Positions 60,336 to 64,000 of a stretch of DNA of 64,000 nt are shown here, in pieces (positions within the stretch are counted from its first letter, which is position 1; every line of letters starts with the position of its first letter). The position numbers and the translations under genes are program-made. This DNA is from Sphaerisporangium sp039871875 (GTDB lineage: Bacteria; Actinomycetota; Actinomycetes; Streptosporangiales; Streptosporangiaceae): NCBI RefSeq assembly GCF_039871875.1, contig NZ_JBDPMD010000003.1, forward strand, positions 1-64,000, in the 5' to 3' direction. Below the pieces are notes generated by a model. It ran no database searches. It had not been told where the DNA came from and was given only the letters and a program-made list of their open reading frames with translations.

Positions 60336-61457
60336 TCATGCGTTCTCTTTGAGAGTGATGAGGGAGGTGAACGGGTCTTCCAACCGGGCCTCGGCCTCGT
60401 CCGGGGCCAGGAGGCAGGAGTCGAGCAGGCCGAGCAGGCGCTCGCGGTCGAGGTCGGGACCCATGAAGACCAGGTGCTGGACCCGGTCGCCGATGATCGG
60501 GTTCCAGTCGAGCGAGGCGACCGTCCGGCGTGCCGGGGACATCAGCTCCCAGGCGGCCTCGGGCAGCGAGATCAGCCAGGGCCCGCAGTCCTCCACCGAG
60601 ACGACCCCGGCGACGGCGTCCCAGGCGAGGACGCGGTCGGGCTGGGTGGGCAGCCAGAACCGGCCGCGGGAGCGCACCGACCCGGTGACCAGCTCGTCCA
60701 CGGCGGCGAAGAAGCGTCCGGGGTGCAGGGGCCGCAGGCGGCGCCAGACCACGGTGGTGATCTCGCCGGTCCGGGTGTCGCAGGGCAGTTGTGCGGTCGG
60801 CGGGTCGACCCGCTCGGCCAGCTCCCGGACGCACAACGCGGCGCCGGTCACCTCGGGCAGGGTCCCGGCGACGACAGGAGTGCAGGGAGCCAGGTGGGTG
60901 AGGATGGCCCGGGTCAGGTCATGGTCCTCCTCGTCGCCGCCGCGCAAGATCAGGGCGGTGGCGAATTCGAGCTGCCTGGCCAGCACCTCGGCCAGGTAGC
61001 GCCGGTCGCCGGCCGCCGCCTGGTGGCCGCTGTCGGCCAGGTCGTCGCCGCGCACGATGTCGACCGGCAGGTGCTCGGCATCGAGCGCGGTCAGTACGCC
61101 GGTCAGCCGCAGCAGGTCATGGGCCTCCTCGCAGTCGAGCGCCTCGGCGACGGACCGGGGCTCCACCGAGTCCCACAGCTCGGTCACGAGCAGCGGAGCC
61201 TGCCCGGCGTGCTGGACCAGCCAGGGCAGCAGGTCCTCGCGGACGGTACAGGTGACGCAGCCGTGCGCCGGCCGCATTTCCGCCAGGTCCACGATCCGGT
61301 CGCCGTCGCGCACCACCCGCTCGATCCGCCCCTGCGTGATCGCTTTCAGGTCGTGGTGGACGGCGAGCGCGCCGGGGTGCTCGCGCAGCAGCTGATCCAC
61401 AACGGCGGTGCGGGCTGTGGCGTGCAGCCCGGCGACCAGGACGACGGGAGTGGACAC
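60336..61457 (-). CDS. CobW/ZNG1-like protein with degenerate P-loop
   Basis: 373 residues; the GTG at 61455-61457 has GGAGG 4 bases upstream and places the start outside the Zur box. CobW-family metal chaperones have GxxxxGK[ST]; here the loop reads VVLVAGLHATARTAVV without the lysine. The zinc-binding CxCC reads GCVTCTVRED, with only two cysteines. Other landmarks remain (LLVTELWDSVEPRSVAEAL; C-terminal VWRRLRPLHPGRFFAAVDEL). It is divergent from the zinc-free ribosomal protein operon and shares its Zur-like box, the usual actinobacterial setting. A zinc-allocation role is likely; GTPase activity is doubtful. Confidence 0.85.
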   Translation of the reverse strand: MSTPVVLVAGLHATARTAVVDQLLREHPGALAVHHDLKAITQGRIERVVRDGDRIVDLAEMRPAHGCVTCTVREDLLPWLVQHAGQAPLLVTELWDSVEPRSVAEALDCEEAHDLLRLTGVLTALDAEHLPVDIVRGDDLADSGHQAAAGDRRYLAEVLARQLEFATALILRGGDEEDHDLTRAILTHLAPCTPVVAGTLPEVTGAALCVRELAERVDPPTAQLPCDTRTGEITTVVWRRLRPLHPGRFFAAVDELVTGSVRSRGRFWLPTQPDRVLAWDAVAGVVSVEDCGPWLISLPEAAWELMSPARRTVASLDWNPIIGDRVQHLVFMGPDLDRERLLGLLDSCLLAPDEAEARLEDPFTSLITLKENA

Positions 61458-61477
61458 GGGACCTCCAGTTGTCACAA

Positions 61478-61500
61478 TGAAAACCGTTGTCATTATCATG
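61478..61500. promoter_or_regulatory. Zur-like box B (bidirectional)
   Basis: TGAAAACCGTTGTCA fits the actinobacterial Zur 7-1-7 palindrome TGAAAACxGTTTTCA with one change and is followed by TTATCATG. It lies 20 bp from the CobW-like start and 23 bp from rpmG, so one site can repress both directions when zinc is plentiful. Confidence 0.75.
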
Positions 61501-61523
61501 GCACACTTGGGAAAGGAGCTGAG

Positions 61524-61688
61524 ATGGCCAGAAACGAACTACGCCCCGTGATCAAGATGAGATCCACCGCGGGGACCGGCTACACCTACGTGACCCGCAA
61601 GAACCGCCGCAACGACCCCGACCGGCTCACCCTGCGCAAATACGACCCGATCATCCGCCAGCACGTGACGTTCCGGGAGGAACGATGA
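61524..61688 (+). CDS. rpmG: Ribosomal protein L33, zinc-free form
   Basis: 54 residues; ATG after AAAGGAG. MARNELRPVIKMRSTAGTGY then TYVTRKNRRNDPDRLTLRKYDP is L33. The two CxxC pairs of the zinc-binding form are absent. Such paralogues replace zinc-containing copies when zinc is scarce and free the metal. First gene of a five-gene operon behind a Zur-like box. The stop overlaps rpmE2 (ATGA). Confidence 0.95.
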   Translation: MARNELRPVIKMRSTAGTGYTYVTRKNRRNDPDRLTLRKYDPIIRQHVTFREER

Positions 61689-61930
61689 AGAAGGGCATCC
61701 ATCCCGACTACCGCCCCGTCGTCTTCCGCGACCCGGGCGCCGCCTTCGCCTTTCTCACCAGATCCACGATGACCAGCGATAAGACCATCGTGTGGACGGA
61801 CGGCAACACCTACCCGGTGGTCGACGTCGACGTCTCCTCGGCCAGCCACCCCTTCTACACCGGCCGCAGCCGCGTACTCGACACCGCCGGCCGGGTCGAG
61901 CGCTTCAACCAGCGCTACGGGAGAACGTGA
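61685..61930 (+). CDS. rpmE2: Ribosomal protein L31, type B (zinc-free)
   Basis: 81 residues. MKKGIHPDYRPVVFRDPGAAF and SASHPFYTGRSRVLDTAGRVERFNQRYG are diagnostic of type B L31, without the cysteines of type A. ATG overlaps the L33 stop; its own TGA overlaps the L28 start (TGATG). It acts on the large subunit and is exchanged under zinc limitation. Confidence 0.96.
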   Translation: MKKGIHPDYRPVVFRDPGAAFAFLTRSTMTSDKTIVWTDGNTYPVVDVDVSSASHPFYTGRSRVLDTAGRVERFNQRYGRT

Positions 61931-62166
61931 TGTCGGCGCACTGCCAGCTCACCGGCGTCAAGCCGATCTTCGGCAACCGCATCTCCCACTCCCACCGGCG
62001 CACCCGCCGCCGCTGGAACCCCAACCTCCAGCACCGCCGCTACTGGCTGCCCAGCGAGAACCGGCACGTACGGCTGACGCTCAGCACCCGAGCGATCAAG
62101 ACAGTGGACAAGATCGGAATCGAGGCGGCCGTCGCCCGGATCCGCGCACGAGGAGAGAAAGTCTGA
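61930..62166 (+). CDS. rpmB: Ribosomal protein L28, zinc-free form
   Basis: 78 residues. MSAHCQLTGVKPIFGNRISHSHRRTRRRWNPN is L28; the usual CxxC at the N-terminus has been reduced to a single Cys, so no zinc site remains. It is coupled to both neighbours by TGATG overlaps. Confidence 0.95.
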   Translation: MSAHCQLTGVKPIFGNRISHSHRRTRRRWNPNLQHRRYWLPSENRHVRLTLSTRAIKTVDKIGIEAAVARIRARGEKV

Positions 62167-62465
62167 TGGCCAAGAAGAGCAAGATCGCAGCCAATGAGCG
62201 CAGGAAGGCGATCGTCGCTCGCCATGCCGTACGGCGGGCGGAGCTGAAGGAGCTCATCCGAACCGGCACGCCCGACGAGCGGGCGGCAGCCGTGAAGGAA
62301 CTCAACCGGCAGCCGCGAGACGCCAGCGCCACCCGCGTCCGCAACCGCGACTCCGTCGACGGCCGGCCCCGCGGACATCTGACCAAGTTCGGCCTGTCGC
62401 GGGTGCGCTTCCGCGAGATGGCCCACCGGGGCGAGCTGCCCGGCATCACGAAGGCGAGCTGGTGA
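62166..62465 (+). CDS. rpsN: Ribosomal protein S14, long zinc-free form
   Basis: 99 residues. MAKKSKIAANERRKAIVARHA and RDASATRVRNRDSVDGRPRGHLTKFGLSRVRFREMAHRGELPG are S14 of the long class, lacking the CxxC...CxxC of the short zinc-binding class. ATG overlaps the L28 stop. Confidence 0.96.
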   Translation: MAKKSKIAANERRKAIVARHAVRRAELKELIRTGTPDERAAAVKELNRQPRDASATRVRNRDSVDGRPRGHLTKFGLSRVRFREMAHRGELPGITKASW

Positions 62466-62467
62466 CC

Positions 62468-62632
62468 ATGGCCGTGCCCAAGCGCAAGATGTCGCGCAGC
62501 AACACCCGGCACCGCCGCGCGCAGTGGAAGGCCGCCGCGCCCGACCTGGTGACCATCGTCGTGGCGGGCAAGGAGCTACGGGTCCCGCGCCGCCTCGTCC
62601 GCGCCTACCAGCGCGGCTTGATCGCTCCTTGA
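62468..62632 (+). CDS. rpmF: Ribosomal protein L32, zinc-free form
   Basis: 54 residues; ATG 2 bp after the S14 stop. MAVPKRKMSRSNTRHRRAQWKA is the standard L32 start. The four zinc cysteines normally found in the second half are absent. It is the last gene of the operon; a hairpin terminator follows 8 bp later. Confidence 0.94.
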   Translation: MAVPKRKMSRSNTRHRRAQWKAAAPDLVTIVVAGKELRVPRRLVRAYQRGLIAP

Positions 62633-62640
62633 CGCACGGG

Positions 62641-62665
62641 GCAGGCCCGCAGCTCGCGGGCCTGC
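62641..62665 (+). terminator. Terminator of the ribosomal protein operon
   Basis: GCAGGCCCGC and GCGGGCCTGC form a perfect 10-bp stem around AGCTC, followed by CTTCC. Confidence 0.75.
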
Positions 62666-62699
62666 CTTCCGATTCGAGAGGTTGTACGGCCACCCTCGA

Positions 62700-63041
62700 T
62701 CACGGCTCGCGCGGACCTGGCCGCGCCACTGGGATGCCCGGCAGGAACACCGCGTCGCCCAGCGCGAGGCGCGGTTCGCCGCGATCGTCAACGCCGGCAA
62801 CCTCTTCGACCCCCAGCCGGCATCGCCGGCCTGGCGGCGGCCCCGCGCCGGGACAGGGTGGGCGACGGCGAGGACTGGAACGCCTGGTGGCACGCCGTCC
62901 GCGACGATCCCGCCCTCGCGGCCCCGGCCGCCGAACAGCAGCATGATCACGGGTGGCGACCACCGGCCGGCCGTGGCCGGCCACGTGTCAGCCCTGCGCG
63001 CAGCCGGCTTCGCCCGGATCGGCACCGTCTCGCAGACCTGA
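62700..63041 (+). pseudogene. Broken remnant of a class I SAM methyltransferase
   Basis: There is no intact gene here, but recognisable fragments lie in different plus-strand frames. One frame holds HRVAQREARFAAIVNAGNLFDP. A second, from about 62858, holds GDGEDWNAWWHAVRDDPALA. The first frame returns near 62970 with VSALRAAGFARIGTVSQT. The DWxAWWxAVRxDPALA segment and the LRAAGFxxxGTVxQ ending are the usual C-terminus of a methyltransferase, so at least two frameshifts and loss of the N-terminal half are implied. An intact methyltransferase follows directly. Confidence 0.55.
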
Positions 63042-63071
63042 TCCTCACCGCCCTACGTCAAGGAGCAGACC

Positions 63072-63872
63072 ATGGACCTTTCCGCCATCGGAGCGGTGTT
63101 CGACCGGACCGGCGCCGACTTCGCCCGGCTCGCACCCCACCTGTGGGACCCGATCGGCCGGGCGACGGTCGACATCGTCGCCGTCAAGCCCGGCGACCGG
63201 GTGCTCGACGTGTGCTGCGGCGCGGGGGGCTCGGCCCTACCCGCCGCCGCCGCGACCGGCGCCGACGGACGCGTGGACGCGATCGACCTCGCCGGCTCCC
63301 TGCTGGCCGTGGGCCGCGAACACGCCGCGGTCGAAGGCCTGACGCACCTGCGCTTCATCCGCGCCGATGCCACCGCCTGGGAAGCCGATCCCTACGACGT
63401 GGCGATGTGCGTGCTCGGCGTCTTCATGCTGCCGGACATGGACGCCTCCGTCGGCCGGCTGACCCGGCTGGTACGGCCAGGCGGCACGTTCGCCGTCACC
63501 ACCTGGGCCGCCGGAGCCCTGGAGAACTTCGGTGTCGCGCTGTCGGACACGATCCACCACGAACGCGGCACAGAACCCGGCTCGCCGGCCAGTCGCGACT
63601 CCGTCACGAAGATCGCTACCGAGCGGAAGCTGGGCGACTGGCTGACCGGCCTCGGGCTGACCGGGGTGACCGTCAGCAGGGTGCCGCTGACACTGACCGT
63701 CACCGACGACCTGGCCTGGCTGCTGGTCACCGGCAGCGGCTTCCGCGGCATGCTCGACGGCTTGGAGCCCGCCGCGGTGTCACGCGTCCGCGACAACCTG
63801 CTCGTCACCCTGCGTGAGCGGGGGATCAGCACCCTGGACGCCACCACGCTGGTCGGCGTGGGGCGTCGCTGA
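63072..63872 (+). CDS. Class I SAM-dependent methyltransferase (UbiE-like)
   Basis: 266 residues; ATG after CAAGGAGC. The SAM site is complete: VKPGDRVLDVCCGAGGSALPAA (motif I), GRVDAIDLAGSLLAVG (motif II), FIRADATAW, and VRPGGTFAVTTWA (post-motif strand). Family members methylate small molecules such as quinones or natural products. The substrate is unknown. The adjacent pseudogene remnant suggests a former pair or a replacement event. Confidence 0.88.
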   Translation: MDLSAIGAVFDRTGADFARLAPHLWDPIGRATVDIVAVKPGDRVLDVCCGAGGSALPAAAATGADGRVDAIDLAGSLLAVGREHAAVEGLTHLRFIRADATAWEADPYDVAMCVLGVFMLPDMDASVGRLTRLVRPGGTFAVTTWAAGALENFGVALSDTIHHERGTEPGSPASRDSVTKIATERKLGDWLTGLGLTGVTVSRVPLTLTVTDDLAWLLVTGSGFRGMLDGLEPAAVSRVRDNLLVTLRERGISTLDATTLVGVGRR

Positions 63873-64000
63873 AGGGAACAGCCAGGGACGCTGGTCCAAG
63901 CCCAGCAGCCTGGACAGCACGCCGGCCGGGTCCGTGGTGAGCGCCGCGGGGACCGCGTCGGCGTGCGGGGCGCCGAGCCGTACGTTGTCCTCGATGGCGA
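63780..64000 (-). CDS. Partial minus-strand open frame at the window edge
   Basis: About 73 codons are visible, entering from the right edge. The part beyond the methyltransferase (63873-64000) has strongly GC-biased third positions on this frame and reads AIEDNVRLGAPHADAVPAAL then GVLSRLLGLDQRPWLFP. The first stretch recalls the region after the Q-loop of ABC exporters, but the rest does not fit, so no function is given. If the frame runs to its stop it overlaps the methyltransferase by 93 bp, which is unusually long. Confidence 0.3.
   Translation of the reverse strand, partial: AIEDNVRLGAPHADAVPAALTTDPAGVLSRLLGLDQRPWLFPSATPHADQRGGVQGADPPLTQGDEQVVADA

Noticed and set aside
60244..60339. 31-codon minus-strand frame beginning MKPCRPP that overlaps the CobW-like stop as ATGA, possibly a zinc-free L36
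   Set aside because: The sequence lacks any L36 pattern and has no ribosome site, and the start overlap can arise by chance. Not listed as a gene.

Overview
The window is very GC-rich DNA, dense in coding sequence, with strongly GC-biased third codon positions, frequent GTG and TTG starts, and stop/start overlaps such as ATGA and GTGA. Actinomycete hallmarks include a geosmin synthase, a family 2B encapsulin, a group 1h [NiFe] hydrogenase, a CelR-type cellulase operator and a zinc-free ribosomal protein set. A filamentous actinomycete, probably of the Streptosporangiales (Nonomuraea/Streptosporangium-like), fits best. The order is inferred from gene content, not from a marker gene. No rRNA, tRNA, CRISPR array or insertion sequence was recognised.

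Layout. Positions 1-9700 are about polysaccharide use: a secreted esterase (cut by the window edge), a divergent GH10 xylanase, a pterin dehydratase, an M6 metalloprotease, and an ngcEFG-like sugar ABC importer. The importer shares its upstream region, which holds a ROK-type palindrome and a DasR-like dre core, with a DUF4032 gene. Positions 9.7-14.6 kb hold a DUF523 gene, a roadblock/DUF4388/roadblock operon, an alpha/beta hydrolase, an LLM-type oxidoreductase and a small unknown. Positions 14.7-26.2 kb are one minus-strand operon for a high-affinity H2 oxidising hydrogenase. It runs SIS-HypC fusion, SIS, small subunit, large subunit, NifU-like, DUF5947, DUF6084, a 507-aa unknown, protease, a 34-aa protein, HypA, HypC, HypD, HypE. 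Nearly every junction overlaps. HypB and HypF are not here.

Positions 26.3-34.4 kb hold a hydrolase, a phosphoribosyltransferase/erythromycin-esterase fusion, a two-gene conflict-type unit (EACC1 plus caspase-TM-phytase-like effector) and a family 2B encapsulin with its polyprenyl synthase. Positions 34.6-45.6 kb hold a GH6 cellulase with three near-identical Calx-beta-like repeats behind a perfect CelR box, a Tat-exported PHP protein with a coupled unknown, then DUF6879, a truncated globin, a flavin monooxygenase with a vestigial OYE tail, an acetyltransferase and an MFS exporter.

Positions 45.6-51.2 kb hold a PIG-L deacetylase downstream of a 70-aa protein built of VWDxxx hexapeptides (the most unusual small gene here), a LigD-type phosphoesterase fused to a ligase domain without its lysine, a tandem universal stress protein and geosmin synthase. 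Positions 51.3-54.0 kb are a PadR/DUF1048/ABC drug-efflux-type operon. Positions 54.0-62.7 kb look like a zinc-starvation region: two Zur-like boxes sharing a 20-bp core, one in front of paired ABC half-transporters plus a complete ECF module, the other between a CobW-like gene and the operon for zinc-free L33, L31, L28, S14 and L32. The right end holds a broken methyltransferase remnant, an intact methyltransferase and the edge of a minus-strand gene.
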